NCBI GenBank assembly: GCA_003550305.1
Contig: QKYT01000720.1
Coordinates: 31,936-45,744 of the forward strand
Reading direction: 5' to 3'
Source: Glomus cerebriforme
Taxonomy: Eukaryota > Glomeromycota > Glomeromycetes > Glomerales > Glomeraceae
DNA: 13,809 bases
Shown here: in pieces, positions 1 through 9,255 of the stretch
Numbering within the stretch: the stretch's first letter is position 1
How the letters are laid out: every line of letters begins with the position of its first letter
Made by a program: the position numbers and the translations under genes
Notes under the pieces: generated by a model
Seen by the model: only the letters and a program-made list of their open reading frames with translations
Database searches by the model: none
What the model was told of the DNA's origin: nothing

Positions 1-915
1 TAATTATTATTTTTTTTTTTTTAAAAAAAAAAGAAAAAAAAATCTGAAACAAGAGTATCGGAGTAGTATCGGTATTCTTAGAAAAAGACAAAGAAAATGT
101 CTCTCATTTTTTTTCGATGATTAGAAAAAAATGTCAACGGAAGCAATACATCATTTGCATAAATTCGCGCATTAATGAAAAGATTCCCGTGAACTAACTA
201 AAATGATTTTTGTGTGTCACAAAAAAAAAATTAAAACCCGAAAAAAAAAAAACGCCCAAAGGTCAACGAAGAGTTTTCTATCAAAATCATGTATGATATA
301 ATCCGTTAGTAAAAATCAAATTAATTAATTAATTATTTACATCGTCTAACCATAAATACCAATCACACAATATTTCATATATTTTTCCGAATTTTCCATG
401 GTTGGGATCGACACAAGTTTGACCCTGTACATAATAGTAAATAATAATATTATAATACTAATGAAATAAAAAAACCTAAAATTGAAAATTAAAGTTTCGC
501 TTAATCGATTTATTAGTGAAGTAAGAAAATATTTATAAAGCTTTTATTAGATTGTTTCATAATTTGTTACTTTTGCCAAAAATGATGTGGCAAAAAGAAA
601 CGATGTAATTACACCCTGCATTACATGCATATTTATATATTTTTATTATATGAGATCGATTGGTTTGACAAATTGCTCATCAAAATGATTTGTTGTTTGT
701 ATTAATTAATTATATTTAACGTAAAAATGATATAAAGAAGCCAAAAATTTGTCTAGTTGGATCACATTCTTCCTTTTTTTTTGAAAATCATTCCTTCTGA
801 ACTCGGACGATTTTAATAAATTTTAATAAATAAATAAATAAATATATATATTTTGATAATAATTATTTTTTTATTTTTAAAATAGATTAATAATAAAAAA
901 AACTTTTTATATATA
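1..915. other. A/T-rich upstream region of the glycosyltransferase gene
   Basis: This stretch is mostly A/T-rich with homopolymer runs near 10-45 and 225-252 and a TAAA-type microsatellite followed by AT repeats at about 822-860. No plus-strand gene is visible. A weakly supported two-exon minus-strand gene (329-621) is listed separately; if real, it would be head-to-head with the glycosyltransferase gene and share about 294 bp of promoter region. No confident promoter element can be assigned because TATA-like strings are everywhere in this base composition. Confidence 0.6.
329..621 (-). CDS. possible small two-exon protein, secreted-like (tentative)
   Basis: On the minus strand, ATG at 621-619 opens a 17-codon frame to 571, followed by a GTAAC donor (570-566). 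A pyrimidine-containing tract ends in CAG (427-425), after which a 31-codon frame runs from 424 to a TAA at 331-329. Joining 621..571 with 424..329 gives 48 residues with intron phase 0 (146-bp intron). The first exon encodes a hydrophobic stretch (VITSFLFATSFLA) that could act as a signal peptide. The second is polar and aromatic, with two cysteines in the whole protein (about residues 21 and 37). The second exon has non-A/T-biased codons, unlike its surroundings, which is the best argument that it is coding. The donor is a weak match to consensus. I do not recognise the protein; it could also be the last exon of a different gene or chance. Confidence 0.25.
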
Positions 916-2286
916 ATGGCTCGTAGTATATCGCGCCCTTTACTAAACAGTAAACTTGTTCGTTATATAGCGGCATTTATTATCATATGTGATTTATTAT
1001 ATGTCGTTTATATTCAATTATTTAGTAACAAAAATTTATCAACATTAACAAATGTTAAAGTAGGAATAGATATAAATAACGATAATTATCCTATTATATC
1101 AAAAGATGAAATAGAAGGAGATGATACTATTACAAACTTTTCAAATTATATATCTTCATTTAGAAATAGACCAAATGATGGTTACATAATCGATTATGAG
1201 AAAATTGTGGCACATTGTGATATGAGTAAATTTCTCGCTGAACAATGTTTAGAATATCTTGATAAATATGAATCAGATTATATGATACCTGATTCCAATT
1301 CGAAATCATCAACTGAATGTTCTCCTGATCAACCTCCAATGCTTTTTCACGTATTTTGGAAAGGTGATATTAGTGATAAAATTGCTATGATGATAAAATC
1401 TTTTTTATTCACTCAACCTTTAAAATGTTCTAAACTTTACGTTTGGTTGGATGATACAACAATGAGTTTAGAAGAAAATCCTCATTCAAGTCCTTTCCTT
1501 TTATTCTCTCCAAAATTTATTGAATTTAAAAAGTGGAATACTGAAGAACAACTTAATTATGATCCTATTTATAAAGGTTGGGAATATATTTATGGTACAA
1601 AAAGACGTTCTGTATCATTTAGTGATATGGTTCGTTTTGTCGTTCTTCAAAGATATGGTGGAATTTATGTAGATGCTGATGTACTTTTATTACGTGATTT
1701 ACGTCCTTTTTATCAAACTGATTTTGAATTTTCTTATCAATGGAGTTTTAAAGAAGATTATAATACCGCAGTATTACGTCTTCGTGCAAATAGTACATCA
1801 TCAAGATTGGCAATTCAAGGTGCTATGAAAAATCGTATGAGATTTCATCCTTTTAGTATAAAGAGATATTTTACTAATGTTGAAAATCCAACTAAAGATG
1901 ATGTAAATCCTTATATTTATATGCTTCCTGTACCATTATTTGATCCTTTATGGTTAAAGAGAGATAAAAAACAACCAAAATCTATATTAAAACCAAATAT
2001 AGGTGCTTGGTATGACGTATTTAATCCTGAATTGTCTCAAAATGAATTCATAAACGTTGATCCATCAGATTCTACTCCCCTTTTACGTAAAGTTGATGGA
2101 TTTTTTCCTGGAGCTTTTACTTATCATTGGCATAATAATTGGCATACTGAAATTCTTCCAACTTCTTGGATGGGAATATTACAATCTGCTTATGATGAAT
2201 TTTTGGAAGGTCAACAACCTAATATTTATAATGAATATTTGGATATTGATGAAAAAAATAATTCTTTTAAAAACATTCCGATTTAA
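916..2286 (+). CDS. GT32-type glycosyltransferase, DXD motif, type II membrane protein
   Basis: This intronless frame encodes 456 residues. A short basic N-terminus is followed by one membrane anchor (about residues 14-36), then a poorly conserved stem to about 140 and a catalytic region. The region opens with HVFWKGDISDK (about 145-155) and contains the sugar-nucleotide and metal-binding block SDMVRFVVLQRYGGIYVDAD, with the DXD motif D253-A254-D255. The C-terminal YHWHNNW (403-409) resembles the conserved histidine/tryptophan end of such enzymes. Established for the family: GT32 enzymes (Och1, inositol-phosphoceramide mannosyltransferases, alpha-1,4-GlcNAc/Gal transferases) are Golgi type II proteins that transfer sugars from nucleotide donors. 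Inference: Golgi-located glycosylation of protein or lipid; donor and acceptor cannot be read from the sequence. The start is supported by an in-frame TAG at 883-885 with no other ATG between. Length is in the family range. Confidence 0.85.
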   Translation: MARSISRPLLNSKLVRYIAAFIIICDLLYVVYIQLFSNKNLSTLTNVKVGIDINNDNYPIISKDEIEGDDTITNFSNYISSFRNRPNDGYIIDYEKIVAHCDMSKFLAEQCLEYLDKYESDYMIPDSNSKSSTECSPDQPPMLFHVFWKGDISDKIAMMIKSFLFTQPLKCSKLYVWLDDTTMSLEENPHSSPFLLFSPKFIEFKKWNTEEQLNYDPIYKGWEYIYGTKRRSVSFSDMVRFVVLQRYGGIYVDADVLLLRDLRPFYQTDFEFSYQWSFKEDYNTAVLRLRANSTSSRLAIQGAMKNRMRFHPFSIKRYFTNVENPTKDDVNPYIYMLPVPLFDPLWLKRDKKQPKSILKPNIGAWYDVFNPELSQNEFINVDPSDSTPLLRKVDGFFPGAFTYHWHNNWHTEILPTSWMGILQSAYDEFLEGQQPNIYNEYLDIDEKNNSFKNIPI

Positions 2287-2867
2287 TAATAATCCCTTTT
2301 TTTTAAAATAGATTTTTTTAGAATGTATAATAGTAATTGTTAAATCAATTTTTTTTTTTTTTGACAAAAAAAAAAATATATATAAATATAAATAATCAAC
2401 AATTTTTCATAATAAAATTTTTTAAATCATTCTTTTGCATCAAAAACAATTTGTATGACAAATATGTCGTCGAAAAATCTTTTTTTTTTTTTTAAATTGC
2501 TTTGTACAGAAATACAATACTATATAAGCTATATAAGGAATTCGAAATGGAACTTACATAAAATTAATATTATAGAAGCAATGAAAGAATATTCAGGCGC
2601 AAATTTCTAATTTCTACATATTTTGGCCAAAATTAAAATTATTTCAGCCGTTAAATCTCATCATGACTGTAATCAACTTATCAAGTCGCAGATCGACATC
2701 TGCACTGTCCCGTTAGACAAACTTTTTAAGAGTATGTCTAAGATAATTATGGAATATTCGCCAATGTAACTCCGATTGAAAAAACCGAATAAATAGTACC
2801 ATTAAAAAAAATTTTCTTTTTCGACAATTTAAGAAAATTTCTTTTTTTTTTCCCAAATATTCTTATT
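2287..2867. other. intergenic region between glycosyltransferase and kinase genes
   Basis: About 580 bp without a supported gene. It would hold the 3' end of the glycosyltransferase transcript and the kinase promoter. Poly-T and poly-A tracts lie at about 2349-2377 and 2479-2494. A TATAAG-like doublet (ctatataagctatataagg, 2520-2538) lies some 330 bp upstream of the kinase ATG, too far to call a TATA box with confidence. Pyrimidine-rich tracts (about 2814-2821 and 2839-2854) precede the kinase start. I see no RNA gene. Confidence 0.5.
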
Positions 2868-4913
2868 ATGAACTCAATAACGGCCGGTATATTACCTACA
2901 TCACTTAATTTACCAATAACATTAACGCCAAATTATGTTGAATCACCTGAATCATCCCCAATACAATATTATTCCTCAGAGGAAGAACCAGATGTAGATT
3001 ATCTATGTCCAAAATGTACAAATCCTCGCATAAATGATCGTTGGTGTAAACATTGCGAAAGTAAACGTCTCAGCGAAGAATTTCAAAATTGGACAAGTAA
3101 TAATGAAATATTAGACGAATTCATTCGAGATACGCAAAGAAATGCCACAAAAAATCAAGATTATTTGGTATGGATTGATTATGATAAATTAGAAGGTATT
3201 ACTTATTTGGATAGAGGAGGATTTAGTGATGTTTATTATGGTGTTTGGGTGGATGGTCCTGAACGAAAATTTGTTAAAGATGAAGGGGGTAATTGGATTT
3301 TACAAGGTAAGATAATAACGATAATTAATATAAATGGAATCATATGAATATCCAATATTTTAAATATTATATATACTGTATATATAATATAATTTTTCTT
3401 CTTTAAAGCAAAAACACCAGTTGCTTTGAAATGCTTACACAATTCAGAAAAGTTAACTTTGGAATTCTTAAATGAGGTAATTTATAATGTTATAAACCCG
3501 AATTTTTACGAATTTACTTTTACTTAACTTTCATCTCTTACTTTCAGTTAAAAGCATATTATAAATGTAGAAAAGGTAGTGTACTTCGCTGCTATGGCAT
3601 AACTCAGCATAAAACAACGAAAAATTACATCTTGGTCATGAAATTCGCAAGTGAAGGGGATCTTCGCCATTTTCTAAGTCATTATAATTCCACCTTAACA
3701 TGGGGATCAAAATTAAGAATGCTTAAAGATATCGCCTTGGGTTTGGAAGAGATTCATTCAATGAAATTAATACATCGAGATTTTCATAGTGGGAATATAC
3801 TTCACACCAAACTCTCAGATGGCACCATCCGAACTTTCGTGACAGATTTAGGATTATGTCGGCCTGTAAATCAAACATTAAAAAATATTTCTGAGAAACG
3901 TGACGTTTACGGTGTGATGCCATATATAGCACCAGAAATATTACGTAGAACTCACGATTACAGTGTAAGTTCTGATATTTATAGTTTTGGAATGATTATG
4001 TGGGAGATTTTACATGGAAAACCTCCTTTCAATGATGTTCCACATGATGTATACTTAGCCATAAGAATTTGTGAGGGACTTAGACCTAAAATAGAAAAGA
4101 AAGGAGTACCGAAATGGTATATTAGTTTAATGATTAAATGTTGGGATAAAGATCCATTAAAAAGACCGGACACTTTTGAAGTTAGAAAAATTATCGCGAA
4201 TAGTTATTTAAAAGAAAGGCATTGTGATGATGTAAATACTACGAATATACCACATCAAGTTAGAAAAGTGAAACGTTTAAGTCGAATTTCTTCACATCCT
4301 CAAGCTGTATTCACAAGTAGATTATTAAATTATTCAAATTTACCTCAACCACGTGATGTTCCTGATATTTCAGGTAGGTTAATTAAAATTTCTTGAATCT
4401 TGACGTCTTTAAGAGGAGAAAAACAACAATGAATCAAGTCATGATATCCTGAATTCTAATCAAATTTTGCTGAGTTTGAAATTGAATCAAGTCATGCTGA
4501 TTGAATGAGATTTGAGGGAAATGGGAATTTTTTTTTAGAATACATTTGAAATCACTAACATTAAGTTCTTTAATAGAATATTCTAGCTGTTTTTCTTCAA
4601 ATTGTGAAGAACAAGATGTAGAGGACAATAAAATTAAAAAAATTGAAGAATCTGAAGGTAATTTGATGTAAATAAATAGATAGATCAAAATTTGAAATAA
4701 TCAGTTAATAAATTAATTTTCTAGAATTTAAATATGTTACGAGAGCATTCGATGAAACTCTTTCATTTGAAGGTATGAATTTTACAATACTGTATATATT
4801 ATATTATGATTATATTTTATTTAATTTGATTTACTATAGATGACTTAGATGTTCTGGCTAATAAAGATGCAAATAAACGAAAGATTTCGTCCAATCAAGA
4901 AATTAAGAATTAA
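2868..4913 (+). CDS. TKL-like serine/threonine protein kinase, six exons, 511 aa
   Basis: My model joins 2868-3306, 3409-3476, 3548-4373, 4577-4657, 4725-4772 and 4840-4913; all introns are GT-AG and the summed length is exactly 512 codons. An in-frame TAA at 2790-2792 supports the start. The N-terminus carries a knuckle CPKC...WCKHC (C47, C50, C60, C63) and a conserved linker. The kinase domain spans about 107-388: loop RGGFSDV (116-122), VALK lysine K154, FLNE helix-C glutamate E169, HRDFHSGN with catalytic D247 and N252, DLG (269-271, in place of DFG), APE (297-299), and the distal arginine R375. The catalytic residues are intact, so it is probably active. Established: kinases of this build are greatly expanded in Rhizophagus. 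The tail is acidic and mostly polar, encoded by three small exons. Substrate and pathway are unknown. Splicing is predicted by eye. Confidence 0.85.
4374..4576 (+). other. kinase intron 3 (203 bp), longest in the gene
   Basis: The donor is cag|GTAGGT and the acceptor TTTAATAG|AA. It is two to three times the length of the other introns. It contains a 14-bp direct repeat (tgaatcaagtcatg at 4430-4443 and 4483-4496). If it is retained, translation adds seven codons and stops at 4396, giving a kinase with an intact catalytic domain but no C-terminal tail. Other acceptors nearby (4539 and 4585) lead to early stops, so 4576 is preferred. Confidence 0.7.
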
Positions 4914-5438
4914 ATCAATCTCACCTCCGCTTAAGTATTCGTAAGTCTTTTTCTAATAATTTAAAGTGAGTAATTATAAATTTTTTTTATTAGATGTATC
5001 AATAACATAACATAACATAGATTTGTATTTGTAAATAATTTAGATATCAAAAAACCTTTATATTTAGAATATTTTATTTTTGATTCAAATTATCGTCCAA
5101 AATGTATTATAATTTACATAAAACAAACAATAGAATTTTGCCTTTAAGAATAAACGATTAATTAAAATTAAAGCCTCCCATTTTGTCGACGCATTTCTAA
5201 AATTAACTTACACTCGTACAGTATGTTGAACGTCTATCATTTTGATAATACAGGTTACAGAATCACTAACCTAAAATGGCTATTAGGCAAAAATATATAT
5301 ACAAATATGTAATTGAAGTTGTTACTCAATACATAAAAGATTATTAATAACGTATTACAGTATTTTCTCTCTATTTTTATTGAAAATATCAAGGCATCAA
5401 AATAAAGATATAATATTTCGTGTTTATTTTTTTAGGAT
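4914..5438. other. intergenic region between kinase and Clr2-like genes
   Basis: This 525-bp stretch would hold the kinase 3' UTR and the Clr2-like promoter and 5' UTR. A consensus donor GTAAGT at 4941 and a poly-T TTATTAG acceptor ending at 4993 could delimit a 53-bp 3' UTR intron of the kinase. A short triplicated ATAAC motif lies near 5004-5018. A 6-bp inverted repeat AGGTTA/TAACCT with a 9-base loop sits at 5252-5272. A strong pyrimidine tract ending in TAG (5424-5435), three bases before the next start codon, resembles a 5' UTR intron acceptor. No further gene is seen. Confidence 0.5.
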
Positions 5439-7122
5439 ATGTTCGTTAAAGTAACTAGAAATGGTATAAAAATTACTACAACTGATGGAATAGGTTCTTC
5501 TCAACCAAAAAATCTTAAACCTGTCAACGATGAAAAAGGAAATGTTTCTTATTATCAACGACTTACAATTAAAGATCAGGGAGCTGAACATTGGCTTCAA
5601 AGATTAGGCAAAGCTCTTGCTAATTATTTAAGGGAATTTGGAAAAATGAATATCCCAAAAGGTAAATATAACAATTATCTTTATGATTTATTTTTATAAA
5701 ATTAATTTATTTTTTATTTCAATAGAACGCGAGATATTAGTTGATTTTCCTAAAGGTTACACTCTTTATCAACACAATAAAGAATACAAAGACAATGCTA
5801 AACCACGACATGACCGGTATCTTTATGGTATATATTTACAAAAATTTTAATTTGGTAAATTTTTATATATTTATTATTTAATTTTTAAATTTATCTTTAT
5901 TTTTTAAATAGGTGCACATAGGTTTCGATCTCCTAAAGAATTTGAGCCGCATTTATTTTGGCTTGTCTCTGGCCAAGTAGAAGCTTGTAAATGTATTTAC
6001 TGCAGTACTAGCTCTAAAGGAAGTAATGATGGTAAAAGAAAGAAATCAACACTAAATAATAGATCAACAAAGAAGATAAAAAGTGAGCCAGAAGAGAATG
6101 AAATGGAGGTTGAGAATACTAATAAACCAAAATTTGCCAAGACATTATATAGAAGAGGAGAAGTTGTTATGATTAACTTAAATAAAACTGGAAAAGATCA
6201 CCATATTGAGTTAATAAGAAGTGCTTTAGATGAAAATGATATATCAATTTTATATTGGCCTGGAGTAATTTTAGAAACTACAAAAGTTCCAATAACTAAT
6301 AATATGTCTGATGATACAGCTTCTGCAAATTCTGATGGTTATGGTATTATTTATAAGGCATATTATAAAATTCATTTATTAGAATTGTCTGAAGTTATAC
6401 AAGTTGATCGAAAAGCATTATTACCATGGCTAGCTTTTAAAAAAGAAATTGCAGAAAATTTCATTTATGATGAAGAATTAGGTAATTACTATTGTTTTTA
6501 CTTGTTTTTTTTTTTAAAAAAAAAGTTTGATTTATATCTAATAAATTTTTTTTATAAAGAACCAAATATTAAGGCATATATTAGGGCTATTAATCGAGTA
6601 AATAAGATTTCTAATACATATACTCCATTGCATTCATATAAGCATAAGGAAGCTGATGATCATTTAGAAAATATTAAAGATCCATTAGAAAGAAAGCGAT
6701 TGAAGGAAATGGAAAATTATTCTCATTATGAAGCTATTTTATTAGGAACAGAAATGATTTATATAAATGATTATGTTCGTTTAATTTCCATAAATGCTGA
6801 TGCAATGTCTGATGATAGTGAAAAAGAACCTGAGTATTTGTTAATAAGTAGTATTTATAAACATACTACAAAAGGAATTCAATTTACTGGAGATGGATTA
6901 TTAAGAGGAAGACTATTAAATGAACACAGTTATAGAAGGTCTTTATCAGATTATGAGTGGATTACTATTAATAATTCAAATACTGAATTTACAATAAATC
7001 TTCAAGATATTGCTGGAAGATTTTATATATTATTTCCCAATCTTACAGAAAAAATAAATTGTAATATTTCTAAAAGATTAGATGAGCGATTTGCAATACT
7101 TGAAGTAAATGATTATAGTTAA
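5439..7122 (+). CDS. Clr2-like transcription-silencing (heterochromatin) protein, four exons, 485 aa
   Basis: My model joins 5439-5661, 5726-5827, 5912-6481 and 6560-7122, giving exactly 486 codons; all three introns are GT-AG and phase 1. An in-frame TAG at 5433-5435 fixes the ATG. Visible blocks: an N-terminal Clr2-type domain with FPKGYTLY (82-89) and DRYLYG...HRFRSPKEFEPHLFWL (104-126); a CxCxxC cluster (C134, C136, C139), possibly metal-binding; a basic bipartite nuclear-localisation-like stretch (149-165); a central block with RRGEVV (189-194), WPGVI (224-228) and LLPW (278-281); and a C-terminal BAH-like block with GTEMIYINDYVRL (361-373). Established: Schizosaccharomyces pombe Clr2 belongs to the SHREC complex, which silences heterochromatin. 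Inference: nuclear chromatin silencing here. Family assignment comes from motif recall, not a search. Confidence 0.75.
6482..6559 (+). other. Clr2-like intron 3: 78 bp, in frame and free of stops
   Basis: The donor is g|GTAATT and the acceptor TTATAAAG|AA. The length is 26 codons and the phase-1 reading through it meets no stop, so an uninterrupted frame runs across it. Retention would insert 26 residues rich in phenylalanine, tyrosine and lysine. Splicing is preferred because the base composition switches to poly-T/poly-A, the donor matches the other introns in the window, and removal joins two normal coding segments (DEEL and EPNIKAY). Confidence 0.75.
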
Positions 7123-8783
7123 ATATTATTAAATTAGTTTAGAAAATAAGAAAATATAATAAAAAATAATAAAAAGTTCATTATTATTTTTATAAGTATT
7201 TTATAATAGTTAAGTAAATTAATTAATCAATTTAATTAAAATCAAATAAAATTTAATAGTCAACAGATTTTTTTTCTTATAATTATATCTTAATACTAAA
7301 TAGTAAGATTTAATTATATATGTATAATTTAATTAAGTACTACAAAAAGGGACATCAAAATTGAGTAGAAAAAAAAAATATGCCATTATCTTAATTTACT
7401 AGAATTTTGTTAAATAGTACATCTTGCATTTAGTACATTTTAAATATATTTGGTTAGTATTAAAAAATTAATTAAAAATTGTTTTTTTTTAACAATAAAT
7501 ATTACAAAAAAATAAATATATTTTTATTTTCTACTTTACAAATAATACCAAATATGATAAAAAAAAAAATTAGTAAATTCAATTTGAAATTTTTAAATTT
7601 TTAATTGCTAGTTAGTATTACAAATTTATATTAAATTTTCTTGTATAATTTTATATTACATATTTATATTTTAACAGTATTTTTTTTTAAAGAATTATTT
7701 TTTTAAAGAATTAATTTAAAGTTTTTAAAAGTTAATTTAAAAATAATTTATCAAAAAATAAAGTTAAATTTATTATATCCTATATTTATTAATAAAAAAA
7801 TTTTAATTTTTATTAAATAATAGATTATATATAATAGAATTTTTTTTTAATAAAATAATTATTAATATTAAATATATAAATTTAAGAATTTTTATAACTA
7901 TAATTAATAATTAATATTATTGGGATCATATGATATTATAATTTTAACTAAAATTAAATAATTAATAAAAAAATTTTTTTTTTAAAATCTTATATAACTT
8001 AATTATAAAAAACAAAATTATTATTTTTTTTGAACAATTATTTAAAGTAGGATTGCTTGTTTAAATTCTTTTAAAATTCTGCACTTAGTTTCATTAAATT
8101 TTTACTATAATTTTATTATAATTTTGCAGTTTTGCTATTTATAATAGGTTTTGATAGGTTTTGCTTTTTGTCAAGTTTCACCAACTTTTTAATAAAACTT
8201 TAATATAGTTTCATCAAATTATTACATTTTGTCATTTCATCTATTTGCTAAACCCCTTAATTTTGTAAATAATCCTAATCTAAAGTAAGAAGCATTTATA
8301 TGACATTAAAAAATTATAAATATGATAAATAAGTATATAACAAATAGATTTATATTCACCAAAAAATTCTAAATTCTTAAAATACTTATTAAAAATAAAA
8401 AGTAAAGGATATGATATAGATAACAAATATTTTTATTATGATTATGTGATTTATTTCACTTTAAATATTTTTCTTTTTGGATTATATAATGTTATTTAAA
8501 ATTTCTAAAAAGAAAATTTTGAATAGCATTAATTAATATTTAAGCTAAAATTAAAAAATATAATAAATAAATATAATAAATAAAATTTTACATTTTAAAA
8601 AAATCTAAATTTATAGAATAATTAGTAAAAATAAAAAATGAAGAATAAAGATAATAAATAAATATATATATATAATCATGTAATACTAGTAATTATACTT
8701 TCTAGTATAATTAATTTTTAATTGCTATAATATTATGACATAATGCTGATTTGTATATTAATGTAATATAATAGATTTTTCCT
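7123..8783. other. A/T desert downstream of the Clr2-like gene
   Basis: About 1.7 kb of extremely A/T-rich sequence with poly-A/T runs and short diverged duplications. One example is the paired A-rich blocks at about 8360-8430 and 8595-8665, each followed by an AATCATGTAAT/GATTATGTGAT-like string. The stretch 8050-8280 is slightly more complex (repeated ATAGGTTTTG at about 8144-8162) but shows no open frame or recognisable element. The first 100 bases presumably contain the Clr2-like polyadenylation region, with AATAAA-like strings in a generally A-rich context. Confidence 0.6.
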
Positions 8784-8898
8784 AATATAATTAATTTTTA
8801 CTTGATGTAATTAATTTATACTAACGTAATTAATTTATACTGACGTAATTAATTTATACTGACGTAATTAATTTATACTGATATAATTAATTATATGA
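8784..8898. repeat. 19-bp minisatellite, about four good copies plus degenerate ends
   Basis: The unit is gacgtaattaatttatact. Copies lie at 8804-8822 (gat variant), 8823-8841 (aac variant), 8842-8860 and 8861-8879 (identical). A degenerate copy precedes at 8784-8802 and another follows at 8880-8898. The core AATTAATT is palindromic. The two identical central units suggest recent slippage or unequal exchange. Confidence 0.9.
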
Positions 8899-9124
8899 TG
8901 TAATTGCTTTAGTAATTAATATCATATAATTTGATCAAAATACAAGAAATTAAAAGAATCATTAAAAATTAATTAATAATATTGTTATAATATATTTTTT
9001 TTCATCAAAATTATAAATACAAAAAGTCATCAAAAATTAATATTATAAACAAATTTATTAAAAAAATAAAGTATAATAAAATACAATAATATAATAATAA
9101 AATACAAAAAAAAATAAAAAATAT

Positions 9125-9255
9125 CAAATGAAAAATTAAAAAAATATTAAAAAAAAATATTTATTAAAATGAAAAATTAAAAAAATATTAAAATGAAAAA
9201 TTAAAAAAATATTAAAATGAAAAATTAAAAAAATATTAAAATGAAAAATTAAAAA
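9125..9255. repeat. 24-bp minisatellite, A-rich
   Basis: The motif begins atgaaaaattaaaaaaatat and recurs with exact 24-bp spacing, its ATG at 9169, 9193, 9217 and 9241; a slightly displaced copy lies at 9128. One more copy occurs beyond the adjoining complex island at about 9642-9667. The last in-array copy breaks into unrelated sequence at about 9256. Confidence 0.9.

Noticed and set aside
2057..2311. Second plus-strand open frame overlapping the end of the glycosyltransferase
   Set aside because: Out-of-frame shadow of a well-supported coding sequence; low-complexity Ile/Leu-rich product with no domain.
2179..2367. Minus-strand open frame over the glycosyltransferase 3' end
   Set aside because: Antisense shadow made of Ile/Lys/Phe-rich residues from A/T-rich DNA.
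2520..2538. TATA box for the kinase gene
   Set aside because: Too far from the start codon and TATA strings are frequent by chance in this base composition.
3723..4173. Minus-strand frames across the kinase catalytic region
   Set aside because: They lie antisense to the HRD-to-distal kinase motifs, which are clearly coding on the plus strand.
3632..4396. Treating the kinase as a stand-alone 254-residue gene beginning near 3632
   Set aside because: That start is a TTG inside an exon; the frame continues upstream to 3548 and joins exons carrying the VALK lysine and glycine-rich loop, so this is an exon, not a gene.
4434..4688. Minus-strand 84-codon frame over kinase intron 3 and exon 4
   Set aside because: The plus strand has splice sites that give an exact total reading frame; the minus product shows no features beyond low-complexity Ser/Ile/Gln.
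6103..7122. Starting the Clr2-like protein at the internal ATG 6103
   Set aside because: The preceding 63 codons of the same exon and two upstream exons encode the conserved YLYG/FRSP/PHL block.
7123..9120. Centromere or replication origin in the A/T desert
   Set aside because: High A/T content alone is not evidence; no ordered repeats or conserved elements were seen, and such deserts are common in this type of genome.
8784..9255. CRISPR array
   Set aside because: The repeats are head-to-tail with no unique spacers, and the genome is eukaryotic.
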